From contig CADBEA010000026.1 in the NCBI GenBank assembly GCA_902793635.1, forward strand, positions 1-32,178: DNA of 32,178 bases, read 5' to 3'. Position 1 is the stretch's first letter; each line of letters begins with the position of its first letter. The notes beneath the pieces are model-generated. The model saw only the letters and a list, made by a program, of their open reading frames with translations. It ran no database searches and was not told the origin of the DNA. The position numbers and the translations under genes were made by a program. The DNA is from an uncultured Erysipelotrichaceae bacterium. GTDB taxonomy: Bacteria; Bacillota_I; Bacilli_A; Erysipelotrichales; Erysipelotrichaceae. Positions 1 to 7,748 of the stretch are shown here, one piece after another.

Positions 1-124
1 TCACCAAAATTCCTTTGCCAATCAATTTATATACTGCATACGGGGAATATCATTACGGTGTTTTTTCCCTTATCAACTAAATCTTTAAAAAGAGCGTTTC
101 GCAAAAAAAGGATAAACTATAAAC
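1..124. other. AT-rich left edge, possible 3' end of an upstream gene
   Basis: This stretch is visibly more AT-rich than the rest of the window. Frame 1 is open from the window edge to a TAG at 133-135, and frame 3 is open to a TAA at 78-80, so either could be the tail of a gene lying to the left; neither is long enough to identify. An AAGGA at about 108-112 sits 12 nt before the ATG at 125, a rather long spacing. I see no convincing promoter or terminator hairpin here. Confidence 0.3.
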
Positions 125-565
125 ATGAACAGTAGAAATATTGATTTGGAAATCAATGAAGCGGTAAATGCCGCCAATGACGCATTGTATTATCTGAGCA
201 ATGCCGAAGAAATGCTGAAGTCAGCCCGTAACTGGGGAATCGCCGATCTTCTGGGCGGCCAGATGATTATTTCCGCCGTCAAAAACGGCAAGATGCACAG
301 TGCGGAACTGGAACTGCAGAAAGCACAGAAAGCTCTGAGCAAACTGAACAAGGAACTCGGAGACATCGGCGAATTCTACACGATCCGGATCGATGCCAAT
401 TCACTGCTTGGCGCGGTTGATATCTTTTTTGACAACCCGATCACGGACATCCTGACCCAGTCCCGTATCAAAGACGCGATGCGGACAGTCAGTGAGACGA
501 TTGCTCAGGTAGAAGGGGTTCTCGATGCCCTGGATGAAATCACCATAGAAAGAAGCGGCCAATGA
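125..565 (+). CDS. conserved helical protein of unknown function
   Basis: A 146-residue protein that I cannot assign a function. It is predicted to be almost entirely alpha-helical, with a heptad-like middle (about residues 55-85, rich in Ala, Leu, Lys and Glu) and a second helical hairpin at the C-terminus. A Trp-Gly followed by Asp-Leu-Leu-Gly-Gly at residues 37-45 resembles a motif I have seen in uncharacterised Bacillota proteins of similar size. There is no signal peptide or membrane segment, so it is probably cytosolic. The start ATG follows an AAGGA 12 nt upstream. The stop overlaps the ATG of the next gene by four bases (ATGA), so it is translationally coupled to the patatin-like lipase, which may hint at a shared role. 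Confidence 0.8.
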   Translation: MNSRNIDLEINEAVNAANDALYYLSNAEEMLKSARNWGIADLLGGQMIISAVKNGKMHSAELELQKAQKALSKLNKELGDIGEFYTIRIDANSLLGAVDIFFDNPITDILTQSRIKDAMRTVSETIAQVEGVLDALDEITIERSGQ

Positions 566-1398
566 AAACAGGAGTTATTGATGTCGGCGGCGGACTGCGC
601 GGTGCCTACGGTGCGGGTGTTTTTGATTTCTGCATGGATCTGAAGATCCATTTTGATTATTGCATCGGAGTATCGGCCGGCAGTGCCAATATCATTTCCT
701 TTCTTGCCAACCAGAAGGGAAGAAACCATACTTTCTATACCGAGTTTTCCTTCCGCAAGGAATACATGAGTCTGCACAATTATCTGAAAGATCATAATTA
801 TGTGGACCTTGAATACATCTTCGGCGAACTGTCCAACTCGGACGGGGAATTCCCTCTGGATTATCCGGCTGCCGCGGCCAGTTCTGTACCATTTAATATC
901 GTGGCAACCAATGCTCTGAACGGCCAGGCTCATTATTTCGACATGTCTGACATCGAACAGGACGATTATGATGCGATCAAGGCTTCCAGCTGTGTGCCGG
1001 CTGTCAACAAACCGTTTTTTGTCAACGGTATTCCGTATTACGACGGCGGCATTTCCGATCCGATTCCAATTGTCAAATGTTTTGAAGAAGGATGTGACAG
1101 AGTCGTGCTGATCATGACCAGACCGAGAGATTACCAGCGGACACCTCAGAAGGATGAAATGATCGCCCGTCTGATCGCGGATGAGTATCCGCATGCGGCC
1201 ATGGCTCTGCGCAACCGGGCGGAGATGTACAATACTGAACTTGCGCTGGCCAAGGAATATGAAAAAACCGGCCGGGTACTGATCGTCGCGCCGGATGACA
1301 TCGGCGGCATGCGTACCCTGACCAAGGATAAATCAGCCATTGAAGAACTGTATCTGAAGGGTTTCCATGATGGTGAGAAGATAATGGATTTCATGTAA
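562..1398 (+). CDS. patatin-like phospholipase / acyl hydrolase
   Basis: A 278-residue patatin-family serine acyl hydrolase, expected to cleave acyl esters of phospholipids or other lipids with a Ser-Asp dyad. The glycine-rich oxyanion loop GGGLRGAYGAG lies at residues 9-19, the nucleophile elbow GVSAG places the catalytic serine at Ser38, and the DGG motif gives the catalytic Asp161. Length and order match bacterial single-domain patatins of the YjjU/RssA type. There is no signal peptide, so it should act in the cytosol or at the inner membrane face. It overlaps the preceding gene by four bases. Its stop codon lies inside a hairpin followed by T residues (1384-1413), so transcription into the next gene may be reduced. 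The physiological substrate cannot be read from the sequence. Confidence 0.9.
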   Translation: MKTGVIDVGGGLRGAYGAGVFDFCMDLKIHFDYCIGVSAGSANIISFLANQKGRNHTFYTEFSFRKEYMSLHNYLKDHNYVDLEYIFGELSNSDGEFPLDYPAAAASSVPFNIVATNALNGQAHYFDMSDIEQDDYDAIKASSCVPAVNKPFFVNGIPYYDGGISDPIPIVKCFEEGCDRVVLIMTRPRDYQRTPQKDEMIARLIADEYPHAAMALRNRAEMYNTELALAKEYEKTGRVLIVAPDDIGGMRTLTKDKSAIEELYLKGFHDGEKIMDFM

Positions 1399-1413
1399 CG
1401 AAATCCATTTTTT
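1384..1413 (+). terminator. intrinsic terminator or attenuator overlapping a stop codon
   Basis: ATGGATTTC (1384-1392) pairs perfectly with GAAATCCAT (1400-1408) around a 7-nt loop that contains the patatin stop codon, and is followed by a T run (1408-1413). The ribosome binding site of the next gene (GGAGGAG) begins directly after the T run. It probably sets partial termination between the two genes. Confidence 0.6.
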
Positions 1414-1422
1414 GGAGGAGAT

Positions 1423-2001
1423 ATGAACCTGAAAGAAGAACTGGAACAATATGAGCCGTTCAATGAACAGGAAGAGAAAGACCGGGAAGTGATCCTGAAA
1501 TGGCTTGCCATGGATCCGGATACGCTGTATACCCGTGCCAACACGGCAGCCCATCTGACCGCTTCCGCCTGGGTTGTTAATCCGGCCAAGACGAAAGTGC
1601 TGATGGCTTACCATAATATATATAACTCATGGGCATGGCTGGGCGGTCACGCTGACGGCAATGAGGATCTTCTGCAGGTGGCAATGAAGGAAGTCCGGGA
1701 AGAAAGCGGCATCCGCGAAGTGCACCCGCTCAGTGAGAAAATCTTTTCCATTGAAGCACTGACTGTCGACGGGCATATCAAAAAGGGAGAATATGTATCA
1801 TCGCACATCCATTTAAATATTACTTATCTTCTCGAAGCGGATCCCGATCAGCCGCTGCATCATAAAGCGGATGAAAACAGGGCGGCCGCCTGGTTTGATA
1901 TCGAAGAGGTCTATGAAAAAAGCAGTGAACCATGGTTTACGGAACACATCTACCGCAAGCTCAATGAGAAACTGATAAAGCGATATGGAAGAAAGATATA
2001 A
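1423..2001 (+). CDS. NUDIX hydrolase
   Basis: A 192-residue NUDIX-family pyrophosphohydrolase, expected to hydrolyse a nucleoside diphosphate linked to another moiety. The Nudix box runs from Gly75 to Ile97: Gly75, then Glu81, then the Glu90, Arg92, Glu93, Glu94 block and Gly96. The usual Arg at the start of the REXXEE core is Lys89, a conservative change. About 45 residues precede the fold, and the Ala-His-Leu-Thr-Ala-Ser-Ala-Trp strand is typical of NUDIX proteins that follow a short helical leader. A very strong GGAGGAG ribosome site sits 5-6 nt before the ATG. The 3' end overlaps the start of the radical SAM gene by 17 bp. The substrate cannot be predicted. Confidence 0.9.
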   Translation: MNLKEELEQYEPFNEQEEKDREVILKWLAMDPDTLYTRANTAAHLTASAWVVNPAKTKVLMAYHNIYNSWAWLGGHADGNEDLLQVAMKEVREESGIREVHPLSEKIFSIEALTVDGHIKKGEYVSSHIHLNITYLLEADPDQPLHHKADENRAAAWFDIEEVYEKSSEPWFTEHIYRKLNEKLIKRYGRKI

Positions 2002-2902
2002 CTCATTTGCCGGCTGGTGCCGAAGAACCTACGGCCGCCATCTTTACCGGATCGCGCTTGACGCCGGAATGACATGTCCGAACCGGGACGGAACGCTGGA
2101 CAGCCGCGGCTGTGCCTTCTGTGCCGGCGGATCCGGTGATTTCGCGGTTTCCTATACCGGCGAAAAACTATCTCATGAAGATCTGCAGGTTTCCGGAGCC
2201 AAAGGAGAAGAAGGGGACTATATTGCCTATTTCCAGTCCTATTCCAACACCTATGCCGAACCACAGCGGCTGCGGATTCTTTATACGGCCGCGCTTCGTG
2301 ATCCGCTGTTCGCTGGTCTTTCCATCGCCACAAGACCGGACTGCTTTTCGGAAGAAATCTATAACCTGCTGGCGGAACTGAAGAATACTTACAAAGAGAA
2401 ATTCATATGGATCGAGCTGGGTCTGCAGAGCGCAAACGAAGAAAGCGCTGTGCGGATGCGGCGCGGTTATCCGCTTTCCGTATATGAGAACTGCGTGAAC
2501 CGGCTGCATGCCCTGCAGATTCCCGTCATCACCCATATGATCATCGGCCTGCCGCAAGAGGATCTCAGTGATTATCTGAATACGATCCATTATCTGAATG
2601 AGACCGGCATCAGCGGCATCAAGATCCATCTGCTTCATTTCCTGCGGGAAACCGACTTTGGCAGGGAATACGAAGAAGGCTGGATCAGGGAACTGAGCAT
2701 GGAAGACTATGTGCAGGCAGCTGCGCTGTGTCTTGCCCATCTGGATCCGGACACTGTCATTCACCGGCTGACCGGTGACGGCAGCGGTGAAATACTGCTG
2801 GGACCGCAGTGGAGCCGGAATAAGAAGCAGGTGCTGAATGCAATTCGCCACGAAATGAAAATGAAAGGATATGTACAGGGCTGTCTTTATGAACAGAAAT
2901 GA
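1985..2902 (+). CDS. TIGR01212-type radical SAM protein (YhcC/YtqA family)
   Basis: A 305-residue radical SAM enzyme. The iron-sulfur cysteines are Cys31, Cys43 and Cys46, spaced CX11CX2C with a CPNRDGT opening, rather than the classical CX3CX2C. This is the hallmark of the TIGR01212 family (E. coli YhcC, B. subtilis YtqA). Further family features are the YFQSYSNTYA block, a WIELGLQS strand and the HMIIGLPQE strand in the barrel. The enzyme should bind a [4Fe-4S] cluster and S-adenosylmethionine and make a 5'-deoxyadenosyl radical; its substrate is not established to my knowledge. It overlaps the NUDIX gene at the 5' end and the editing-protein gene by 14 bp at the 3' end, so the three are probably translationally coupled. 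Confidence 0.92.
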   Translation: MEERYNSFAGWCRRTYGRHLYRIALDAGMTCPNRDGTLDSRGCAFCAGGSGDFAVSYTGEKLSHEDLQVSGAKGEEGDYIAYFQSYSNTYAEPQRLRILYTAALRDPLFAGLSIATRPDCFSEEIYNLLAELKNTYKEKFIWIELGLQSANEESAVRMRRGYPLSVYENCVNRLHALQIPVITHMIIGLPQEDLSDYLNTIHYLNETGISGIKIHLLHFLRETDFGREYEEGWIRELSMEDYVQAAALCLAHLDPDTVIHRLTGDGSGEILLGPQWSRNKKQVLNAIRHEMKMKGYVQGCLYEQK

Positions 2903-3383
2903 AGTTCTGAAACTGCTTGATCAGAAGAAAATCAATTACCGCTGTGTTGAACATCCGGCGGTTTACACGATGGAACAGATGCATGCTCTGCATCTGGACG
3001 GGGACGACTTGATCGCGAAAAATCTGTTTCTCCGCGATGACAAAAAGAAGAATTATTATCTGGTCAGTATCGGCACCGACGATGCTGTGAATCTGAAAGA
3101 ACTGCGGCAGGTGATTGGTTCCCGGCCGCTTTCCTTCGCTTCTGATGGAGATCTGAAGAAACTGCTGAATCTGGAAAAGGGAAGTGTGACACCGCTGGGT
3201 ATATTAAATGATGAGACATGCACGGTTCATTTCTTTGCCGACTTGCGGTTTAAGAATCATCTGATCGGTGTGCATCCGATGGAGAACACGGCCACTGTCT
3301 GGCTGCCGGCGGAAGACCTGATGGAACTGCTGAAAGAACACGGCAATCCGGTTCAGTATATACAGATACATCAGATTCTCTGA
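2889..3383 (+). CDS. ProXp-type prolyl-tRNA editing protein (YbaK/PrdX domain)
   Basis: A 164-residue free-standing aminoacyl-tRNA deacylase of the YbaK/ProRS-INS superfamily, closest in look to ProXp-ala/PrdX, which clears Ala-tRNA(Pro). Diagnostic features are the N-terminal VEHPAVYTMEQM, the AKNLFLRDDKKKNYYLV block with the conserved lysine, the Lys-Glu-Leu-Arg helix, and the GSVTPLGILND and HPMENTATVWL blocks. An in-frame ATG also exists at 2871, but ATG 2889 has an AGGG 8 nt upstream and fits the family's N-terminus. The start lies 14 bp inside the preceding gene. It acts in the cytosol as a translation quality-control factor. The exact tRNA specificity is inferred from family resemblance. 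Confidence 0.9.
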   Translation: MNRNEVLKLLDQKKINYRCVEHPAVYTMEQMHALHLDGDDLIAKNLFLRDDKKKNYYLVSIGTDDAVNLKELRQVIGSRPLSFASDGDLKKLLNLEKGSVTPLGILNDETCTVHFFADLRFKNHLIGVHPMENTATVWLPAEDLMELLKEHGNPVQYIQIHQIL

Positions 3384-3421
3384 GCATGGCATTTCGAAAG
3401 ACAACTGTGGTTTTGCCGAAT

Positions 3422-3427
3422 TATAAT
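3422..3427 (+). promoter_or_regulatory. putative -10 box upstream of the aldo/keto reductase
   Basis: A perfect TATAAT lies in the 73-bp gap 3384-3456, 30 nt before the ATG, but no good -35 hexamer sits 16-18 bp upstream. It could start a transcript covering the reductase and larC. A strong AAAGGAGGAG ribosome site follows at about 3439-3448. Confidence 0.35.
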
Positions 3428-3456
3428 AATAAAGGAATAAAGGAGGAGTTGTAGCA

Positions 3457-4584
3457 ATGAAAGAGTTCTTTGGTACCAAAATTCCGAAGCTGGGATTCGG
3501 AATGATGCGTCTTCCGCGTCTGGAAGACGGTACAACGATCGACATCGAGCAGACGAAAGTCATGGTCGACAAATTCATGGAAGCCGGTCTGATTTATGTA
3601 GACACAGCCTATGTCTATACCGGATCGGAAGAAGCAGTCAGAAAAGCGCTGGTGGAAAGATATCCGCGTGACAGATACTTCCTGACATCCAAACTGAACG
3701 CCGGTAACTGGGCTGCCAAGAATGAAGAAGAAGCGAAAAAGCAGCTGCAGATCTCTCTGGAGAGAACCGGCGCCGGCTATCTTGATTTCTATCTCCTGCA
3801 TGCCCTGTCCAAGGACAATGTTGACAATTATGAAAAATACGGCATCTGGGAATATGTAAAGGAAGCCAAGGAAAAGGGTCTGATCAGACACTATGGCTTC
3901 TCGTTCCATGACACACCGGAACTCCTGGATGAAATCCTGACCAAGCATCCGGATGCGGAATTCGTCCAGCTGCAGCTGAACTATGCCGACTGGGAGAATC
4001 CGTCCGTACAGTCCCGCGGCTGCTATGAAGTATGTGTGAAGCACAACAAGCCGGTCATTGTCATGGAACCAGTCAAGGGCGGCACGCTGGCCAATCCGCC
4101 GCAGGCTGTTCAGGATCTGTTCAAGGCAGCGGAGCCGGACATGTCAGTTCCTTCCTGGGCGATCCGTTTCGCGGCCAGCCTGGAAAATGTCATGGTCGTT
4201 CTGAGCGGCATGTCCAACATCGCCCAGATCGAAGACAACATTTCCTACATGAAAGATTTCAAACCTCTGGATGAAAAAGAACAGGCTGTTATCAAAGAAG
4301 CACAGGATATTCTGGCATCCATCGAACAGATTCCGTGCACCGGCTGCCATTACTGCACAGACGGCTGCCCGATGCAGATCAAGATTCCGGATTTCTTCAA
4401 TGCCATGAACAGAAACCTGGTTTTCGGCCAGTTTGAAGATGCCAAGAAGCGCACCGCCAACCTGATCGCCGGCGGCAGCGGCAAACCGAGCGACTGCATT
4501 CACTGCCTGCAGTGTGAAGATGCCTGCCCGCAGCATATCCACATCACCGAATGGCTGGAGAAAATCGCGGCAACTCTCGAATAA
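3457..4584 (+). CDS. aldo/keto reductase with C-terminal 2x[4Fe-4S] ferredoxin domain
   Basis: A 375-residue predicted oxidoreductase. Residues 1-270 form an aldo/keto reductase barrel with the catalytic tetrad visible as Asp49, Tyr54, Lys79 and His115. Residues 294-304 (CX2CX2CX3C) and 347-357 (CX2CX2CX3C) form two [4Fe-4S] cluster sites in a bacterial ferredoxin-like tail. This architecture is common in anaerobic Bacillota and is annotated as 'predicted oxidoreductase of the aldo/keto reductase family' with a 4Fe-4S domain; the substrate is not known. The iron-sulfur tail suggests electron transfer between NAD(P)H and a low-potential carrier. The start is set by a strong AAAGGAGGAG site. 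larC follows 14 bp downstream and is probably co-transcribed. Confidence 0.93.
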   Translation: MKEFFGTKIPKLGFGMMRLPRLEDGTTIDIEQTKVMVDKFMEAGLIYVDTAYVYTGSEEAVRKALVERYPRDRYFLTSKLNAGNWAAKNEEEAKKQLQISLERTGAGYLDFYLLHALSKDNVDNYEKYGIWEYVKEAKEKGLIRHYGFSFHDTPELLDEILTKHPDAEFVQLQLNYADWENPSVQSRGCYEVCVKHNKPVIVMEPVKGGTLANPPQAVQDLFKAAEPDMSVPSWAIRFAASLENVMVVLSGMSNIAQIEDNISYMKDFKPLDEKEQAVIKEAQDILASIEQIPCTGCHYCTDGCPMQIKIPDFFNAMNRNLVFGQFEDAKKRTANLIAGGSGKPSDCIHCLQCEDACPQHIHITEWLEKIAATLE

Positions 4585-4598
4585 GGGAAAGTCCAGAT

Positions 4599-5837
4599 AT
4601 GAAAGTACTTTATCTGGAATGCAAAATGGGCGCGGCCGGCGATATGCTGATGGCTGCCCTCAGTGAACTGACAGATCAGAAAGCCTTCCTGGAAAAAATG
4701 AAGAGCCTTGGTCTGGAAGGCCTGGAAATTCAGGCGGAACCGTCCGTCAAATGCGGCATTCACGGCACGCATATGAAAGTGACGGTCAGCGGCGAAGAAG
4801 AAACAAGTGAAGACGTCCTTGCCCACGAACACCATCATGTGCATGACCATGAGCATCACCATGACCATGAACACGGCCATGATCATCATTACCACCACCA
4901 TCATGTGCACCGTCACATGAGTGACATCGAGACGATCATAAATGGTCTGCATGCCTCCGAGCAGGTGAGAAGCGACGCATTGGCGGTTTACCGGCTGATC
5001 GCGGAAGCGGAAAGCCATGCTCATGACATGCCGGTTGAAGAGATTCATTTTCACGAAGTAGGCACGATGGACGCGATTGCCGATGTCGTCGGTGTCTGCA
5101 CGCTGATGGAAATGATCGGCGCGGACCGTATTTATACTTCACCGGTGGCGACCGGCAGCGGTATGGTCAGATGCGCGCACGGCATTCTGCCGGTGCCGGC
5201 TCCGGCCACAGCGTATCTTCTGCAGGGTATACCGAGCTATGCCGGTATCGTGGAAGGGGAACTGTGCACACCGACCGGTGCGGCCCTGCTGAAACATTTC
5301 GTAACGTCCTTTGAAAAACAGCCGGTCATGAGAACGGAAAAGATCGGCTACGGAATGGGCTTCAAGGATTTCCCGGCAGCCAACTGTGTCCGTGCCTTCC
5401 TCGGCGAAGCGGAGGAAGATGGCGAAGTAGTGGAACTGGTATGCAACATCGACGATCAGTCAGCCGAAGAAATCGGCTTCGCAGTCGATGAACTGTTCGC
5501 GGCCGGTGCCCTCGACGTCTATTGCACACCGGTGAACATGAAGAAAAACCGCCCCGGCATAGTCTTTACCTGCATGTGCCGGAACGACCAGAAGGAAACG
5601 ATGCTGAAACTGATGTTCCGGCATCTGACCACCCTCGGTATCCGTGAATATACCTGCCGCCGGCATTCGCTAAACCGTTCGCTTGAAACGGTGGAAACCG
5701 AATTCGGACCGGTGCGGATCAAGAAAAGTGAGGGGTATGGCGCTGTCCGGGCCAAATATGAATATGAAGACCTGGCGGAAATCGCCCGGCGTGAAAATCT
5801 GAGCGTGGCAGCTGTCCGGGCCAGACTGAAAAAATAA
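4599..5837 (+). CDS. larC: nickel-pincer cofactor biosynthesis protein LarC
   Basis: A 412-residue LarC (TIGR00299 family), the nickel insertase that makes the nickel-pincer nucleotide of lactate racemase-type enzymes in a CTP-dependent reaction. The N-terminus YLECKMGAAGDMLMAAL, the EIHFHEVGTMDAIADVVG block, the GTGxV-like 'ATGSGMVRCAHG' strand and the ELCTPTGAALL motif are characteristic. Residues 76-106 are extraordinarily His-rich (20 of 31), a likely nickel-binding loop. In Lactiplantibacillus plantarum larC is split into larC1 and larC2 joined by frameshifting; here the whole protein is in one frame. I chose ATG 4599 over the ATG at 4551 because 4599 has a GGGA site and starts exactly at the family's N-terminus, while the earlier one overlaps the reductase. 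larA, larB and larE are not in the window. Confidence 0.93.
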   Translation: MKVLYLECKMGAAGDMLMAALSELTDQKAFLEKMKSLGLEGLEIQAEPSVKCGIHGTHMKVTVSGEEETSEDVLAHEHHHVHDHEHHHDHEHGHDHHYHHHHVHRHMSDIETIINGLHASEQVRSDALAVYRLIAEAESHAHDMPVEEIHFHEVGTMDAIADVVGVCTLMEMIGADRIYTSPVATGSGMVRCAHGILPVPAPATAYLLQGIPSYAGIVEGELCTPTGAALLKHFVTSFEKQPVMRTEKIGYGMGFKDFPAANCVRAFLGEAEEDGEVVELVCNIDDQSAEEIGFAVDELFAAGALDVYCTPVNMKKNRPGIVFTCMCRNDQKETMLKLMFRHLTTLGIREYTCRRHSLNRSLETVETEFGPVRIKKSEGYGAVRAKYEYEDLAEIARRENLSVAAVRARLKK

Positions 5838-5847
5838 GGAACAATGG

Positions 5848-5894
5848 AAAGCAGATGGATTTGATCACTTGTCAAAAACATCTGTTTTTCTTTT
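5848..5894 (+). terminator. intrinsic terminator after larC
   Basis: AAAGCAGATG (5848-5857) pairs with CATCTGTTTT (5879-5888) with one G-U. A 2x2 internal loop separates this from an inner TTTGA/TCAAA stem (5860-5864 with 5872-5876). The T-rich tail TTTTTCTTTT covers 5885-5894. This separates the larC transcript from operon 1. Confidence 0.75.
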
Positions 5895-5987
5895 GATGAC
5901 GAAAAAGTGGCAGAAAACACGATTGTAAATATCCATTATTTTTTTCAGAAAGTTCTTCCCAAAGGTGTAAAAAATGTGAAAAAACTA

Positions 5988-6016
5988 TTGTTTAAAGAGA
6001 TGCCTATGAATATAAT
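5988..6016 (+). promoter_or_regulatory. promoter of peptide-uptake operon 1
   Basis: TTGTTT (5988-5993), a 17-bp spacer and a perfect TATAAT (6011-6016) form a good sigma-A promoter, with a predicted start at about 6023. The -10 box is the left arm of a perfect dyad TATAATT-CT-AATTATA (6011-6026), which could be an operator. Confidence 0.7.
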
Positions 6017-6025
6017 TCTAATTAT

Positions 6026-6055
6026 AGTTGGAGTTTTTTGCAGGAAACTCCGGCT
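6026..6055 (+). promoter_or_regulatory. predicted 5'-terminal mRNA stem-loop of oppA1
   Basis: AGTTGGAGTTT (6026-6036) pairs along its full 11 nt with AAACTCCGGCT (6045-6055), with two G-U pairs and an 8-nt loop. It begins about 3 nt after the predicted transcription start and ends just before the GAGAGGG ribosome site. 5'-terminal stem-loops of this kind are known to stabilise abundant mRNAs in other bacteria; that role here is inferred. Confidence 0.55.
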
Positions 6056-6077
6056 GGAAAAAAAGAGAGGGAAAAAA

Positions 6078-7715
6078 ATGAACAAGAAGTTATTGGTTTC
6101 TGCTCTGAGTTCCGTTCTCGCTCTGTCTGCACTGGCTGGATGCTCCAATCCGACAGCCAACACAGGCGGCGGCACAGAACCGACACAGGGCGAACAGACA
6201 CTGCGCTTCGGTCTGAGCGGATTCGAAGGCGTGTTTGACCCGATTCTGTCCGACAACGTTTATGACAATTATGTATGTTCCTTAATTTTCGAAGGTCTGA
6301 TTACAAATGACCCGACAGGTGAAGTTGCTATGAAACTGGCTGACCACGTTGATCTGTCTGAAGACAAACTGACTTACACCTTCACACTGAAGGATGGCAT
6401 CAAGTTCTCTGATGGCACACCGTGTACAGCAGAAGACGTTGCATTCACTTACAACACAATTAAAGAACCTGACTATGCAGGCCCGCGTACAGCTGTAGGT
6501 GCTGCTATTGCCGACATCAAGGTTATTGATGAAAAGACAATCGCATTCACAATGACAGATCCGTCTCCGGCAAACCTGCTGAACAACTTCACATACGGTA
6601 TCATGTCCAAGGATCACTATGCACACAGCAACTTCGAAGAGCTCGCAGCTCTGAACGACAAGCCGCTGGGCACAGGTCCGGTTGTTCTTGATGGCTGGGC
6701 TGCCAAGCAGTATGTCAGCATGGTCAAGAATGAAAACTACTGGGATGCTGAAAACGCTCTGAAGATCGACGGCGTTCTGTTCCAGAACGTTGAAGAAGAT
6801 GCTATTCTCGCTGCTCTGCAGAATGGCGAAATCGACTTCTGCCAGCCGGCTGCTAAGGCTGAGAACGTTGAAGCTGTTGAAGGCATGGACAATGCTCACC
6901 TGGTCAGCTACCTGGCTAACGGTTACACATTCATGTGCTTCAACACAACAAGACCGACCCTGTCCGACGTCAAAGTCCGTCAGGCTCTGGTTTATGCATT
7001 AGACCGTCCGAGCTTCCTGCAGGCTGAATACGGTTCTGATCAGTTAGTTTCCTTAGGTATGTGCCCGATTTCTCCGACTTCCTGGGCTTATCCGGATGTC
7101 AGCGACCTGAACGCATATTCCTATGACCTCGAAAAAGCAGCTGCTCTGCTCGACGAAGCAGGCTGCGTTGACACAGATGGCGACGGTATCCGTGAAATGA
7201 ACGGCGAACCGATGCACCTGCGTTGGCTGGTTTACCCGGAAGCTACATGGCCGGGAACACTGTCTGGTATGGCTTATGACTCCTGGAAGCAGATCGGCGT
7301 TGACCTCGAAATCGTTCAGATGGACTTCAACACAGTCGCTGCTACAGCTATGGATGCTGAACCAGGCCAGAAAGATTTCGACATCTACACAATGGGCTTC
7401 TCTCTGAGCATCGACCCGGATCCGACAGGCGGTCTGTTCGACGCTGACGCTTACAGCGCAGGCGGCTTCAACGCTTCTGGTTTCCGTGATGACAGATCTC
7501 AGGAACTGATCAAGCTGGGTCTCCAGGAATTCGATCAGGAAAAGCGTGCTGAAATCTATAAGGAATGGGCTGCTCGTCAGAACGAACTCGTTCCGACTCT
7601 GATCGTTGCTTACAGATCTGAGATCTGGGGCATCAACAACCGTGTACATGGTCTGGATGACATCGGTGTCTACACAGACTTCACACAGCTCATCTCCAAA
7701 GTTACACTTGACTGA
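6078..7715 (+). CDS. oppA: oligopeptide ABC transporter substrate-binding lipoprotein
   Basis: A 545-residue SBP_bac_5 family solute receptor that captures peptides outside the cell for the OppBCDF transporter. The signal peptide MNKKLLVSALSSVLALSALA is followed by a lipobox LAGC, with lipidated Cys22. A Gly/Thr-rich linker follows, then the mature fold: the 'LTYTFTLKDGIKFSDGTPCTAEDVAFTY' region, split here into its LKDGIKFSDGTP core, is the classical family signature. A frame opens earlier (5907), but ATG 6078 is the true start because it begins the signal peptide and has a GAGAGGG site. Codon use is strongly biased (Thr nearly always ACA, Ala mostly GCT/GCA), unlike its neighbours, which fits very high expression. 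A strong hairpin follows the gene. Peptide rather than another solute is inferred from the adjacent peptidase. Confidence 0.93.
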   Translation: MNKKLLVSALSSVLALSALAGCSNPTANTGGGTEPTQGEQTLRFGLSGFEGVFDPILSDNVYDNYVCSLIFEGLITNDPTGEVAMKLADHVDLSEDKLTYTFTLKDGIKFSDGTPCTAEDVAFTYNTIKEPDYAGPRTAVGAAIADIKVIDEKTIAFTMTDPSPANLLNNFTYGIMSKDHYAHSNFEELAALNDKPLGTGPVVLDGWAAKQYVSMVKNENYWDAENALKIDGVLFQNVEEDAILAALQNGEIDFCQPAAKAENVEAVEGMDNAHLVSYLANGYTFMCFNTTRPTLSDVKVRQALVYALDRPSFLQAEYGSDQLVSLGMCPISPTSWAYPDVSDLNAYSYDLEKAAALLDEAGCVDTDGDGIREMNGEPMHLRWLVYPEATWPGTLSGMAYDSWKQIGVDLEIVQMDFNTVAATAMDAEPGQKDFDIYTMGFSLSIDPDPTGGLFDADAYSAGGFNASGFRDDRSQELIKLGLQEFDQEKRAEIYKEWAARQNELVPTLIVAYRSEIWGINNRVHGLDDIGVYTDFTQLISKVTLD

Positions 7716-7748
7716 TCAGGTTTCACTGGTTAAAAACGTGTAATTAAC

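Noticed and set aside
4840-4918. His-codon-rich stretch in larC as a repeat artefact or frameshift site
   Set aside because: The frame is continuous through it, both flanks match LarC, and CAC/CAT codons are mixed, as in a real protein tract.
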